From DASQBT01 sp963746955 (GTDB lineage: Bacteria > Pseudomonadota > Gammaproteobacteria > Burkholderiales > Thiobacillaceae), in the NCBI GenBank assembly GCA_963746955.1, contig CAVVDR010000025.1:1-64000 (forward strand): 64,000 nucleotides of DNA. Reading direction: 5' to 3'. Each line of letters starts with the position of its first letter. Positions within the stretch are counted from its first letter, which is position 1. Of the stretch, positions 8,666-16,320 are shown piece by piece. The position numbers and the translations under genes were made by a program. Below the pieces are notes generated by a model, which was not told where the DNA came from, did no database searches, and was given only the letters and a program-made list of their open reading frames with translations.

Positions 8666-9146
8666 GATCTTTCCTTTCGTTGCGTGACTCTGGGCTTTTT
8701 GTGGACTTGTTACGCCCTTGCAAGTACCCGGTTTCATGCATATCCCAGGCCAGTAATTCAACTCCTTGTTATTTCGATTAAATCGTGCATCTCGGCAGAA
8801 TGGATGGCGGCGGGACGTAAAATTCTCCGACACAACACGCCCGACTCACCAGGCGGTCCATGGCGGCTGATTGGTATCGACGAAGGATATTATTTCTGGC
8901 GGGCGCGCACTTCGCGCTCACCTGCAATTCTCAATATTGGCTGGATTTGGTACGACGCGCGATCCGAGCCGGAAGAGCCCAAGTCAGACGCTTGGCGGTC
9001 ACGAGATTTCCGAGTGACTCTCGGGAATGGCCGAAATTCAGGTTTGCAGGGTGGCGTCCTGACCGAGCGGGTCTGGCGGTCTGCCGCCTATCGAGTGCCC
9101 CGATTCACGGCCCAATAGCGTGCTCCGATTATTCGAATTATGCTGG
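8666..9146. other. intergenic region before the ferredoxin gene
   Basis: 481 bp between the mini-gene start and the ferredoxin stop. Open frames here (for example 8860-9150 plus) have no ribosome site or recognisable motif. I saw no terminator or repeat. It may hold decayed sequence. Confidence 0.35.
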
Positions 9147-9398
9147 CTAGGCCTTGCCGGTCAAATGCTTGTATTTTTCCATCAACTGCTCCGGCGTTTC
9201 CTCATAGTCGGGATTCATAGGAATGCAGTCCACCGGGCACACTTCGCGGCATTGGGGCGTATCGAAGTGGCCCACGCACTCAGTGCATTTGTTGGGGTCG
9301 ATCACATAGATCTCATCGCCCTGCGATATCGCCTCGTTGGGACATTCGGGCTCGCAGACATCACAATTGATGCATTCGTCCGTAATCATCAGCGCCAT
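9147..9398 (-). CDS. yfhL: 2[4Fe-4S] ferredoxin, YfhL/Allochromatium-type
   Basis: 83-residue cytoplasmic electron carrier. The first cluster motif is CINCDVCEPEC (CxxCxxCxxxC). The second is CTECVGHFDTPQCREVC, with the extended CxxCx8CxxxC spacing typical of the Allochromatium vinosum-type ferredoxin, followed by a C-terminal extension (YEETPEQLMEKYKHLTG). The ATG at 9398 is preceded by GGAG. It is downstream of coaD on the same strand with a 24-bp gap, a pairing known from other proteobacteria, and probably belongs to an rsmD-coaD-ferredoxin transcript. Confidence 0.93.
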   Translation of the reverse strand: MALMITDECINCDVCEPECPNEAISQGDEIYVIDPNKCTECVGHFDTPQCREVCPVDCIPMNPDYEETPEQLMEKYKHLTGKA

Positions 9399-9422
9399 GA
9401 TTGCTACTCCGCGATAAAGGCA

Positions 9423-9905
9423 TTAGACACCGGCAATTTTCCCATGTAATCGCTCTGCCACCAAGGGGTGGACGAAAGGTCTTACCTCGCCGCCAAGGCG
9501 GGAAATTTCCCTGACCATGCCTGACGAGATAAACATGTACTGATCAGATGGCGTCAGGAAGATAGTCTCGATATCCGGCTTGAGATTGCGATTCATGCCC
9601 GCCAGTTGAAACTCGTATTCGAAATCGGATACCGCGCGCAAGCCACGCAGGATGACCCGGGCCCGATGGCGGGCAGCAAAGTCGATCAACAGGGAGGAAA
9701 AACCCTCAACCGTCACCCCGCGCACATCGCGCAGCACTTCGCGCGCCATGGCCACCCGTTCGTCCATAGTGAAGTAAGGCGCCTTGTCGCGATTCTCCGC
9801 GACCGCCACCACGATCTCGTCGAACAGGCCCGCAGCCCGCCTGACCAGGTCTTCGTGGCCAAGCGTGATGGGATCGAAGGTGCCAGGGTAAACAGCTTTG
9901 AGCAT
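9423..9905 (-). CDS. coaD: phosphopantetheine adenylyltransferase
   Basis: 160 residues. Transfers AMP from ATP to 4'-phosphopantetheine, giving dephospho-CoA, the penultimate step of CoA synthesis. The nucleotidyltransferase motif GTFDPITLGHEDLV (TxGH) opens the protein, and ISSGMVREI (ISSxxxR) lies near the C-terminus. I chose the ATG at 9905 because homologues begin just before AVYPGTFDP. Its Shine-Dalgarno sequence AGAGG (complement of 9913-9917) is 7 nt upstream and lies inside the terminal repeat of the MITE-like element, so the element supplies the translation signal. It follows rsmD on the same strand and precedes the ferredoxin gene. Confidence 0.96.
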   Translation of the reverse strand: MLKAVYPGTFDPITLGHEDLVRRAAGLFDEIVVAVAENRDKAPYFTMDERVAMAREVLRDVRGVTVEGFSSLLIDFAARHRARVILRGLRAVSDFEYEFQLAGMNRNLKPDIETIFLTPSDQYMFISSGMVREISRLGGEVRPFVHPLVAERLHGKIAGV

Positions 9906-9908
9906 TAT

Positions 9909-9940
9909 GGAACCTCTGAATAAGCCCCGCATGGGCCGCG
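9909..9940 (+). repeat. left terminal inverted repeat of MITE-like element
   Basis: 32 bp, starting GGAACCTCTGAATAAG, pairing with 10151-10182. Its complement contains the AGAGG ribosome site used by coaD. Confidence 0.75.
9913..9917 (-). promoter_or_regulatory. coaD ribosome binding site located inside the MITE end
   Basis: Minus-strand AGAGG followed by the 7-nt spacer TTCCATA and the coaD ATG. It decides the 9905 start and comes from the mobile repeat itself. Confidence 0.65.
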
Positions 9941-9969
9941 CAGGGGCTTGGCGGGATGAGATGCACGAA

Positions 9970-10011
9970 GCGCCGCGCAGGTCGTAGTCATTCTACGATG
10001 CCAAGCGGCGC
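9970..10011. repeat. two-tier hairpin in MITE-like element
   Basis: Outer arms GCGCCGC (9970-9976) and GCGGCGC (10005-10011); inner arms TCGTAG (9982-9987) and CTACGA (9993-9998) with a TCATT loop. Confidence 0.7.
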
Positions 10012-10053
10012 GACACAGCAGCTCGCCCGCCAATCCCCTGCCCTGCGGGTTTG

Positions 10054-10146
10054 CACGAAAAATGCCCATCTGTGTTGTTGCGCTCCTCGGCTTCGTACAT
10101 CAAGTACGACCTTTGTCGCGCGCCTAGCATCTGAGCATTTTTCGTG
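10054..10146. repeat. long inverted repeat with inner hairpin in MITE-like element
   Basis: Perfect 12-bp arms CACGAAAAATGC (10054-10065) and GCATTTTTCGTG (10135-10146) enclose a second hairpin TCGTAC-ATCAA-GTACGA at 10093-10109. Confidence 0.7.
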
Positions 10147-10150
10147 TAAA

Positions 10151-10182
10151 CGCGACCCATGATGGACTTGTTCAGAGGTTCC
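10151..10182 (-). repeat. right terminal inverted repeat of MITE-like element
   Basis: Partner of 9909-9940. It ends directly against the TAA stop codon of rsmD. Confidence 0.75.
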
Positions 10183-10755
10183 TTAGGACACTCGTCTGAG
10201 CAGGGCAAAATGGGACTGCCCCGCAGCCCCTACACGATGAATAATAAACCCTTCCGGCGCAACAGCCGCCCGGCCCTGTTCGACATACAGCCAGCCGGCC
10301 GGCGCCAGATGCTCTACCGCCAACGGCACGGCCAGCTTGACCAAATCGCTGTCGAATGGCGGATCGAGCAACACCAGATCGAAAACCTCAGCATTGCGGT
10401 CAAGCCAGAGCATGGTATTGGCCCGGAAGATTTCCACCTGCGAAGCGCCCAACAGGGTGCGATTGGCCACCAGCGCATCAACGGCGCTGGCGCTGGCTTC
10501 CAGCATCACCACCCGGGCGGCATGGCGGGATGCGGCTTCGAAACCCAGGGCGCCGCTGCCGGCAAAGGCGTCCAATACCCGCATCCCGGTCAGATCCTGC
10601 CCCAGCCAGTTGAACAGGGTTTCCCGCACCCGGTCGGGGGTCGGCCGCAAATCCGCTTCCGGCGCAAATCGCACCAGACGACGACGGTAATCTCCGCCGA
10701 TAATGCGGACCTGATTAGCCCGGCCGACGCGTTTCCCCGCCGTGCTTTTCACCAT
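10183..10755 (-). CDS. rsmD: 16S rRNA (guanine-966-N2) methyltransferase
   Basis: 190 residues. SAM-dependent enzyme that methylates G966 of 16S rRNA on the small subunit. It shows RIIGGDYRRR near the N-terminus, RPTPDRVRETLFNWL, the SAM-binding loop VLDAFAGSGALGFEA and the catalytic LLDPPF. The first 12 residues before VRIIGG are basic. The stop codon TAA is the first triplet outside the MITE-like element, so the insertion left the protein intact. It lies 2 bp downstream of the M16 peptidase gene on the same strand and is probably co-transcribed with it and coaD. Confidence 0.95.
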   Translation of the reverse strand: MVKSTAGKRVGRANQVRIIGGDYRRRLVRFAPEADLRPTPDRVRETLFNWLGQDLTGMRVLDAFAGSGALGFEAASRHAARVVMLEASASAVDALVANRTLLGASQVEIFRANTMLWLDRNAEVFDLVLLDPPFDSDLVKLAVPLAVEHLAPAGWLYVEQGRAAVAPEGFIIHRVGAAGQSHFALLRRVS

Positions 10756-10757
10756 CC

Positions 10758-12074
10758 CTACGGCTGGGATTCCGGCCCCACCACGATCACAGACAATGCG
10801 TCGGGGTTGACCCTGCGCTTGAACGCATCGCGGACTTGATCAAGGCTCACCGCTTCCGCCTTGGCGGGCCAGGTATCCAGGTAATCGAGGGGAAGCCGGT
10901 AAAAACCGATCGCGGCCAGGTAGTCGAGGATCTTCCTGTTGCTGTCGAGGCGCAGCGGAAAACCACCCACCAGATTGCCCTTCGCCTGCGTCAACTCCGC
11001 CTGGGTGGGACCTTGCGCAACGAACTTCTGCACGGTCTCGCGCGCTACCTTCAATGCATCGTCCGTATGTTCTTGACGGGTTTGCAGGCCGATCTCCAGG
11101 GGCCCGGGCTGCACCATGGGGATGAAATAGCTGTACGCGCTGTAGGCATAGCCGCGCTTCTGCCGCACTTCTTCCAGCAGGCGGGAATCGAATCCACCGC
11201 CACCCAGCACGTAATTTCCGACATAGAGCGGGAAATAATCCGGATCGGTCCGGCTCATGCCCTGGAGCCCCATAAGGATGTGGCTCTGGGTGGAAGGCAG
11301 ATGGAGCCTCACCGTTTCCGGCTTGACCGCCACCGGAGCCGCAATGCCGGCCGGCGCCGGCCCCTTCGGCAAACCTGCAGAAATGCGGGCGGCCAATTGC
11401 TCCGCCTCAGTGCGTGACAGATCGCCGATCATGGAAATGACGGCGCCGGCTGCCACATAGTGACCCGCGTAGAAATTGGCCAGGTCTTCCCGCGACAGTT
11501 GGTTCAGCCCCCGAGCGTTGCCGCTTTCCGGCAAACCGTAGGGATGGCTCCCGTATACCGCGCGGTAAAATGCCTTATCCGCCACGTCCTCGGGCTGTGC
11601 TTCTTCCTCCTTCAGTTCGGCGAGCATCCGATTCCGCTCGCGCTGAAACACGGCGGCGGGAAAACGTGGACGCTGCAGCACGTCGACCAGGATCGCCAGC
11701 GCCTCGTAGCGCTCCTTGGCCGAAGACAGGGTGCGCAGGGTCACACCTGCCCGATCCCGGTCAAAGTGGCCGCCCAGTTCCGCCCCAACATCGGCCAGCC
11801 TGTTGGCGATATCCTCGTCGCTCATGTCACCGGCTCCCTGGTCCAGCATCACCTGGGTCATCCTGGCCAAACCCGCCTTGTCCGGCGTGTCATAGGCGCT
11901 GCCGGCAGGGAAATCCACCGATACGTCGAGCATTGGCAGGTTGTGGCTTTCGACGAAATAGACCCGGGCGCCTTCCGGCGTCGTCCAGTGCTGGATGGGC
12001 AGGGCCGCGTGGGCCGTCAAAATCGCCGAGCACGCCAGTGCGAGAAGCAGTCGTGGGAGATAATCAGTAATCAT
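10758..12074 (-). CDS. M16-family peptidase homologue lacking the zinc motif (non-catalytic partner)
   Basis: 438 residues with an N-terminal signal peptide (LLLALACSAILTAHA), so periplasmic. It has the two-lobed M16 layout but carries GLARMTQVMLDQG where catalytic subunits have HxxEH, so it lacks the metal-binding residues. The C-terminal lobe keeps GGGFDSRLLEEVRQKRGYAYS, which in M16 enzymes provides substrate-contacting Arg/Tyr. It starts 11 bp inside the end of the upstream catalytic M16 gene, indicating translational coupling and probably a heterodimer like mitochondrial processing peptidase. Confidence 0.9.
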   Translation of the reverse strand: MITDYLPRLLLALACSAILTAHAALPIQHWTTPEGARVYFVESHNLPMLDVSVDFPAGSAYDTPDKAGLARMTQVMLDQGAGDMSDEDIANRLADVGAELGGHFDRDRAGVTLRTLSSAKERYEALAILVDVLQRPRFPAAVFQRERNRMLAELKEEEAQPEDVADKAFYRAVYGSHPYGLPESGNARGLNQLSREDLANFYAGHYVAAGAVISMIGDLSRTEAEQLAARISAGLPKGPAPAGIAAPVAVKPETVRLHLPSTQSHILMGLQGMSRTDPDYFPLYVGNYVLGGGGFDSRLLEEVRQKRGYAYSAYSYFIPMVQPGPLEIGLQTRQEHTDDALKVARETVQKFVAQGPTQAELTQAKGNLVGGFPLRLDSNRKILDYLAAIGFYRLPLDYLDTWPAKAEAVSLDQVRDAFKRRVNPDALSVIVVGPESQP

Positions 12075-13437
12075 TTTTCACTCCCGGAACAGCGGCGCGG
12101 CGCGGCTTGGGTTCGATCGGCTGCGGATCGAGCACCGCCACCGTCAAATGGTCATCCTGGATGATCTGGGCAGCGGCGGCCTTGACCTCATCTGCAGTCA
12201 CTGCTCGCAGTTTCGTCACTCGTTCATCCAGCAGGCGCAGGGGCAGTCCCACCGTCGCCAGTTCACCGATCTGCATGGCCTGATAGAACTCCGAATCGCG
12301 CTGATAGACATCGGAAGCTATGACCTGGGCCTTTGCGCGATTCAGCTCCTGTTCGCTCACACCCTTGGCCATCACTTTTCCCAGCTCTGCGCGGATAGCC
12401 TTTTCCAGCCCATCCACGCTCACGCCTTCGGAAGGAGTCGCCTCGAGATAGAACATCCCGGGTCCGCGTGAAATGCTGTCATAGCCCACTCCCAGGCTCA
12501 CGGCGAGCTTGCGTTCCTTCACCAGGGCCTTCTGCAGGCGGGCCGAATCGTGCCCATCCAGCACGCCCGCCAGCAATTGCAGCGCGTAGGGCAGCTCATC
12601 CTTGTCCACGTCGCGCAGCACCGGGGCATGCCAGCTCATCAACAGGTAGGGCAGTTTGGCCGGCGCCTTGACGGTAATGCGCTTGATCCCCTTCTGTTCC
12701 GGCTCATCCTGGGGCTTGCGCGTCGGCAAGGCCTTGGCGGGCAAGGGGCCAAAATATTTCTTTGCCAGGGCAAGAACATCGCTGGCCTTGACGTCGCCCA
12801 CCACCACCAGCGTGGCATTGTTCGGCGCATACCATCGGTCATACCAATCGCGCGCATCCTGCGCCGTCATATGCTCCAGATCGTCCATCCAGCCGATGAT
12901 GGGGCGGCGATAGGGATGTTCCTGATAAGCAATGGACATGGCCCGTTCATAAACCATGGCCTGGGGTTTATCCTCGGTGCGCAAGCGCCGTTCTTCCATG
13001 ACCACCTGGATCTCCTTCTTGTATTTCTCGTCGCTGATATTCAGGTTGGCCATGCGATCTGCCTCCAGCTTCATGGACAACGCCAGCTGGTCCTTCGGCA
13101 GTTGCTGGAAATAGGTGGTGTAATCGCGCTCGGTGAAGGCGTTCTCGCGCCCGCCGACCGCCGCAATCTGCTTGGAGAACTGGCCAGCCGGTACTTTCTT
13201 GGTGCCCTGGAACATCATGTGTTCGAGCAGATGGGCCACGCCGGTGGTGCCATTGAATTCATCCATGCTGCCGGCCCGATACCATACCTGCGAGACCACT
13301 ACCGGGGCCCGCGGGTCTTCCTCCACCAGCACCCGCAAGCCATTGTCCAGCTTGAATTCCTGCACGACCGCGTGGGCCGATGCGGTGGCCAGGAACAGGC
13401 CGGCCGCCGCCCACCTGGAAAAGGAAATCATGTTCAT
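12064..13437 (-). CDS. M16-family zinc peptidase, catalytic subunit
   Basis: 457 residues with a signal peptide (RWAAAGLFLATASAHA), so periplasmic. The inverted zinc motif HLLEHM (HxxEH), with the third ligand Glu downstream in the EIQVVMEERR region, marks an active M16B metallopeptidase. I chose the ATG at 13437, with GGAG 13 nt upstream; ATG 13431 is possible, and a longer frame reaching 13536 would run over the ftsY start. It is divergent from ftsY across about 70 bp and is the first gene of a run with its inactive partner, rsmD, coaD and ferredoxin. The substrate is unknown. Confidence 0.92.
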   Translation of the reverse strand: MNMISFSRWAAAGLFLATASAHAVVQEFKLDNGLRVLVEEDPRAPVVVSQVWYRAGSMDEFNGTTGVAHLLEHMMFQGTKKVPAGQFSKQIAAVGGRENAFTERDYTTYFQQLPKDQLALSMKLEADRMANLNISDEKYKKEIQVVMEERRLRTEDKPQAMVYERAMSIAYQEHPYRRPIIGWMDDLEHMTAQDARDWYDRWYAPNNATLVVVGDVKASDVLALAKKYFGPLPAKALPTRKPQDEPEQKGIKRITVKAPAKLPYLLMSWHAPVLRDVDKDELPYALQLLAGVLDGHDSARLQKALVKERKLAVSLGVGYDSISRGPGMFYLEATPSEGVSVDGLEKAIRAELGKVMAKGVSEQELNRAKAQVIASDVYQRDSEFYQAMQIGELATVGLPLRLLDERVTKLRAVTADEVKAAAAQIIQDDHLTVAVLDPQPIEPKPRRAAVPGVKNDY

Positions 13438-13507
13438 AAGAAAAATTCGCTCCGGAAGGCAGATGATAAAATACCCCAAATTCCTTATCAGCAGACCTGC
13501 AAGGCCC

Positions 13508-14497
13508 GTGTTTAGTTTCTTCAAGTCCGCATCCACCGAGCTCGGCGCGCCCGCGCCCGCTCAGGAAACCGCCGCCGGATCGCCCAAACTCGCCTGGGCG
13601 GAACGGCTGAAACAGGGACTGGCCAAGACGCGCAGCAAGCTGGGCAGCCAGATCACCGGACTGTTCGGCGCCGGGCGCAAGATCGATGAGAACCTGTTCG
13701 AGGAACTGGAAACCATCCTGATTGTTTCTGATGTGGGCGTGGAAGGGACCGAAACCTTGATGCAGTCCCTGCGCCGCCGGGTCAGGAAGGAAGCTCTGAC
13801 CGAGGCTCCCCAGCTTCAGGCCGCACTGAAAGCCTCCCTGACCGAATTGCTGCTGCCCTTGCAAGACCCTTTGGATATCTCCGGGGCCAGCCCGTTTGTC
13901 ATCATGCTGGCTGGCGTGAACGGTGCCGGCAAGACCACCACCATAGGCAAGTTGGCGCACTATTTCCAAGCCCAGGGAAAATCCGTGCTGCTGGGCGCGG
14001 GCGATACGTTCCGCGCCGCAGCCCGCGAACAGTTGCAGGTCTGGGGCGAGCGCAACGGAGTCAGCGTCATCAGTCAGGAAAAAGGCGACTCGGCCGCAGT
14101 GATCTTTGATGCCATCAGCGCCGCGCGCGCGCGCAACATCGATGTGGTGCTGGCCGACACCGCCGGTCGTCTCCCCACCCAGTTGCACCTGATGGAAGAA
14201 ATCAGGAAAGTGAAACGGGTGATACAGAAAGTGGACTCCGCGGCCCCGCATGAAGTGCTGCTGGTGCTGGATGCCAACACGGGCCAGAACGCAGTCAACC
14301 AGGTGAAGGCCTTTGACGATGCGCTGGGCGTGACCGGCCTGGTGATCACCAAACTGGATGGCACGGCCAAAGGGGGGGCCATCGCGGCGATCGCGTCAGC
14401 GCGGCCGATCCCGGTGCGATTCATCGGTGTGGGCGAAAGCGTCGACGACCTGCGGCCCTTCAATGCCGCGGAATTCGTTGACGCGCTGTTTGACTAG
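13508..14497 (+). CDS. ftsY: signal recognition particle receptor FtsY
   Basis: 329 residues if started at the GTG at 13508, which gives the usual MFSFFK-type N-terminus; an ATG at 13463 is in frame and has GGAAGG upstream. SRP GTPase that docks ribosome-nascent chain complexes at the inner membrane. The NG domain is clear: helical N domain, G1 GVNGAGKTTTIGKL, DTFRAAAREQL, G3 DTAGRLPTQ, G4 TKLDGTAKGG and the C-terminal GVGESVDDLRPF. The acidic A domain common in gammaproteobacteria is very short. It precedes ftsE by 89 bp, as in many proteobacteria. Confidence 0.95.
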   Translation: MFSFFKSASTELGAPAPAQETAAGSPKLAWAERLKQGLAKTRSKLGSQITGLFGAGRKIDENLFEELETILIVSDVGVEGTETLMQSLRRRVRKEALTEAPQLQAALKASLTELLLPLQDPLDISGASPFVIMLAGVNGAGKTTTIGKLAHYFQAQGKSVLLGAGDTFRAAAREQLQVWGERNGVSVISQEKGDSAAVIFDAISAARARNIDVVLADTAGRLPTQLHLMEEIRKVKRVIQKVDSAAPHEVLLVLDANTGQNAVNQVKAFDDALGVTGLVITKLDGTAKGGAIAAIASARPIPVRFIGVGESVDDLRPFNAAEFVDALFD

Positions 14498-14586
14498 TGC
14501 TGCGCCGCACTGCAGCCGTGACAACAAGTTCTGAAGCCGGCTCGGATGCGCTTGCATACGCTTGATTTTTTGCGCCGCGTCGATAG

Positions 14587-15249
14587 ATGATTTCCTTCAG
14601 CCAGGTTTCCAAACGCTACCCTGGCGGCCACGCTGCGCTTGAAAACGTCAGCTTCGATATCGCTCAGGGCGAACTGGTATTTCTGACCGGGCACTCCGGC
14701 GCTGGCAAATCCACCGTGCTTAAGCTGATTGCCGCCATCGAGAGGCCCAGTTCCGGCGTGGTCAGGGTCAACGGACAGAATGTCGGCAGGCTTTCGCGCC
14801 ACGCGGTGCCCTATCTACGCCGCAACATCGGCCTTATTTTTCAGGACCACAAGCTGCTGTTCGACCGCAATGCCATCGAGAACGCAGTACTTCCATTGGC
14901 CATTGCCGGAATGGAGCGGCGCGAGGCATTGAAGCGCGCCCGTGCCGCGCTGGACAAGGTGGGCTTGCTCAAGCAGGAGAAAGCCATGCCTGTCACCTTG
15001 TCGGGCGGCGAGCAACAGCGCCTTTGCATTGCCCGGGCCGTGGTCTCACGGCCTGCGCTGGTGCTGGCGGACGAACCCACCGGCAACCTGGATACGGAAT
15101 ATGCCGCCACGATCTTGACCATGTTCAAGGACTTTCACCGCGTCGGTACCACGCTGGCCATCGCGACCCACGACGAGCGTGCGATTGCCGCCATGGGTGG
15201 GCGCGTGCTGCACCTGGACCACGGCAAGATCCTGGGGGCAGCGGCATGA
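14587..15249 (+). CDS. ftsE: cell division ATP-binding protein FtsE
   Basis: 220-residue ABC ATPase. With FtsX it transmits cytoplasmic ATP hydrolysis to periplasmic peptidoglycan hydrolases and stabilises the divisome. Walker A GHSGAGKSTVLKL, Q-loop FQDHKLL, signature LSGGEQQR, Walker B LVLADEPTGNLD and H-loop ATHDE are all present. The stop codon overlaps the ATG of a mini-ORF (ATGA at 15246-15249), the first of three such overlaps leading to ftsX. Confidence 0.97.
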   Translation: MISFSQVSKRYPGGHAALENVSFDIAQGELVFLTGHSGAGKSTVLKLIAAIERPSSGVVRVNGQNVGRLSRHAVPYLRRNIGLIFQDHKLLFDRNAIENAVLPLAIAGMERREALKRARAALDKVGLLKQEKAMPVTLSGGEQQRLCIARAVVSRPALVLADEPTGNLDTEYAATILTMFKDFHRVGTTLAIATHDERAIAAMGGRVLHLDHGKILGAAA

Positions 15250-15317
15250 ACAGCAGGGAGGGGAGCCGCGAGCCTGCGAATCCCGCCAGCCGACGACACG
15301 ACGAGGCTTCCGAATGA
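15246..15317 (+). CDS. 23-residue mini-ORF bridging ftsE and ftsX
   Basis: Starts MNSREGSREP and is rich in Arg, Glu and Ser. Its ATG overlaps the ftsE stop by 4 bp (ATGA), and its own stop overlaps the next mini-ORF's ATG in the same way. A GGGGG run lies upstream of the ATG. It resembles a translational-coupling device more than a functional protein, though a peptide product is possible. Confidence 0.4.
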   Translation: MNSREGSREPANPASRRHDEASE

Positions 15318-15343
15318 GCAATGGAACCGAGGCGGCGCAATGA
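15314..15343 (+). CDS. 9-residue mini-ORF coupling to ftsX
   Basis: Encodes MSNGTEAAQ. GAGG lies 7 nt before its ATG, its start overlaps the 23-residue mini-ORF stop, and its TGA overlaps the ftsX ATG (ATGA at 15340-15343). Probably serves reinitiation into ftsX. Confidence 0.35.
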   Translation: MSNGTEAAQ

Positions 15344-16245
15344 ACTGGCTGCGCGCTCACCTGACAGCGCTCAAGACTGCCCTTTCCCGGTTCTGGCACG
15401 CCCCTTTTGCCAGCCTGTTCACGCTGGTTGCGATCGGCGTCGCCATCAGTCTTCCCGCCAGCCTTTATCTGTGCCTCTTCAATCTCGACCGCCTGGCGGG
15501 TCATCTGCCCGCCCAGCCGGAAATCAGCCTGTATGTCAGCCGCGATGCCAGTCAGGATCAAGTGAACCAGCTTAGGCAGGTCTTGACCGGGCGCAAGGAT
15601 CTTATCAACGTACGCTACGTATCCCGGGATACCGCCCTTAAGAGTTTGGCCGAAGCCGGCGGCCTGGGCGATATCACCGCGGGCCTGGATGGCAACCCCT
15701 TGCCGGATGCCTGGATGCTGACCCCCGCTGATCCCGACCCGGCCGCCCTTGAAAAGCTCAGGGCCGAACTGGAGAGGCTGCCCGGCGTTGCCGAAGTAAA
15801 TCTGGACAGCCAATGGGCCGCCCGGCTCCAAGCGGGGTTGCGTATTGGCCGCACGCTTGTCGGCCTGCTGTCGGGGCTTTTTGCCTTGGCCCTGATGGCC
15901 ATTTCGGGCAATGCCATCCGTACCCAGATTCTCGCGCGGCTCGACGAAATCGAGGTCAGTCGCTTGATCGGCGCCTCTGACCGATACATTCGCCGCTCGT
16001 TCCTCTACCACGGCACCCTGCAAGGTTTGCTGGGCGGGCTCATGGCGCTGCTGATCCTGATGGTGCTGTTTGCCGCCCTGCAAGGCCCGGTTGCCGGCCT
16101 GGCGACCCTCTATGCTTCTCCCTTCCAGCTCAGCTTTTTCAAACTGTCCGAACAAGGCTTGATCCTGCTGCTGACTGCCCTGTCAAGCTGGGCAGGCGCG
16201 TGGCTGGCCGTCAGCCGCACCCTGCGCCAGGTGGATCCTCACTAA
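15340..16245 (+). CDS. ftsX: cell division protein FtsX
   Basis: 301-residue permease-like partner of FtsE. A cytoplasmic N-terminus is followed by TM1 (ASLFTLVAIGVAISLPASLY), a periplasmic domain (about residues 50-165) that in this family recruits peptidoglycan hydrolase activators, and three C-terminal TM segments including TLVGLLSGLFALALMAISG. The EIEVSRLIGASDRYIRRSF loop is the family's coupling-helix region that contacts FtsE. GAGG sits 7 nt before the ATG. Translation appears chained to ftsE by two mini-ORFs. Confidence 0.95.
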   Translation: MNWLRAHLTALKTALSRFWHAPFASLFTLVAIGVAISLPASLYLCLFNLDRLAGHLPAQPEISLYVSRDASQDQVNQLRQVLTGRKDLINVRYVSRDTALKSLAEAGGLGDITAGLDGNPLPDAWMLTPADPDPAALEKLRAELERLPGVAEVNLDSQWAARLQAGLRIGRTLVGLLSGLFALALMAISGNAIRTQILARLDEIEVSRLIGASDRYIRRSFLYHGTLQGLLGGLMALLILMVLFAALQGPVAGLATLYASPFQLSFFKLSEQGLILLLTALSSWAGAWLAVSRTLRQVDPH

Positions 16246-16266
16246 AAGCGGAACTTTCCAGCCGCT

Positions 16267-16293
16267 TTGGCACTCGTTGATCAGGAGTGCTAA
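16267..16293 (+). promoter_or_regulatory. CIRCE operator (HrcA binding site) at the rpoH promoter
   Basis: TTGGCACTC, nine spacer bases, then GAGTGCTAA. This matches the CIRCE consensus TTAGCACTC-N9-GAGTGCTAA at 17 of 18 arm positions. It overlaps the presumed -35 and -10 boxes, so HrcA would block RNA polymerase. No hrcA gene lies in this window. Confidence 0.85.
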
Positions 16294-16296
16294 AAT
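16267..16296 (+). promoter_or_regulatory. predicted sigma-70 promoter of rpoH
   Basis: -35 TTGGCA (16267-16272), 18-bp spacer, -10 TAAAAT (16291-16296), embedded in the CIRCE operator and 25 bp before the rpoH ATG. Confidence 0.6.
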
Positions 16297-16320
16297 TAGT
16301 CCCATGAGAGGAGCCTTTTT

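Larger units (their letters stand above)
9909..10182. mobile_element. MITE-like non-autonomous element between rsmD and coaD
   Basis: 274-bp AT/GC-structured element without a credible protein. Its ends are imperfect inverted repeats: 9909-9940 against the reverse complement of 10151-10182, 27 of 32 positions, starting GGAACCTCTGAA. A TA dinucleotide lies one base outside each end (9906-9907 and 10184-10185), compatible with a TA target as used by IS630/mariner-type transposases. Internally there are two large hairpins (9970-10011 and 10054-10146). It abuts the rsmD stop codon (10183-10185) and ends 3 bp before the coaD start codon, so it replaces the whole spacer. A short minus-strand frame through it is a by-product of the structure. 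Confidence 0.75.

Noticed and set aside
8860..9150. Plus-strand frame of 96 codons before the ferredoxin gene
   Set aside because: No ribosome site, no recognisable motif, Arg-rich composition as expected for a chance frame in GC-rich DNA.
9993..10208. Minus-strand frame of 71 codons through the MITE-like element
   Set aside because: It is a by-product of the repeat structure and overlaps rsmD; no independent start signal.
13133..13507. Long upstream extension of the ftsY frame
   Set aside because: It is antisense to the catalytic M16 peptidase and lacks FtsY-like sequence.
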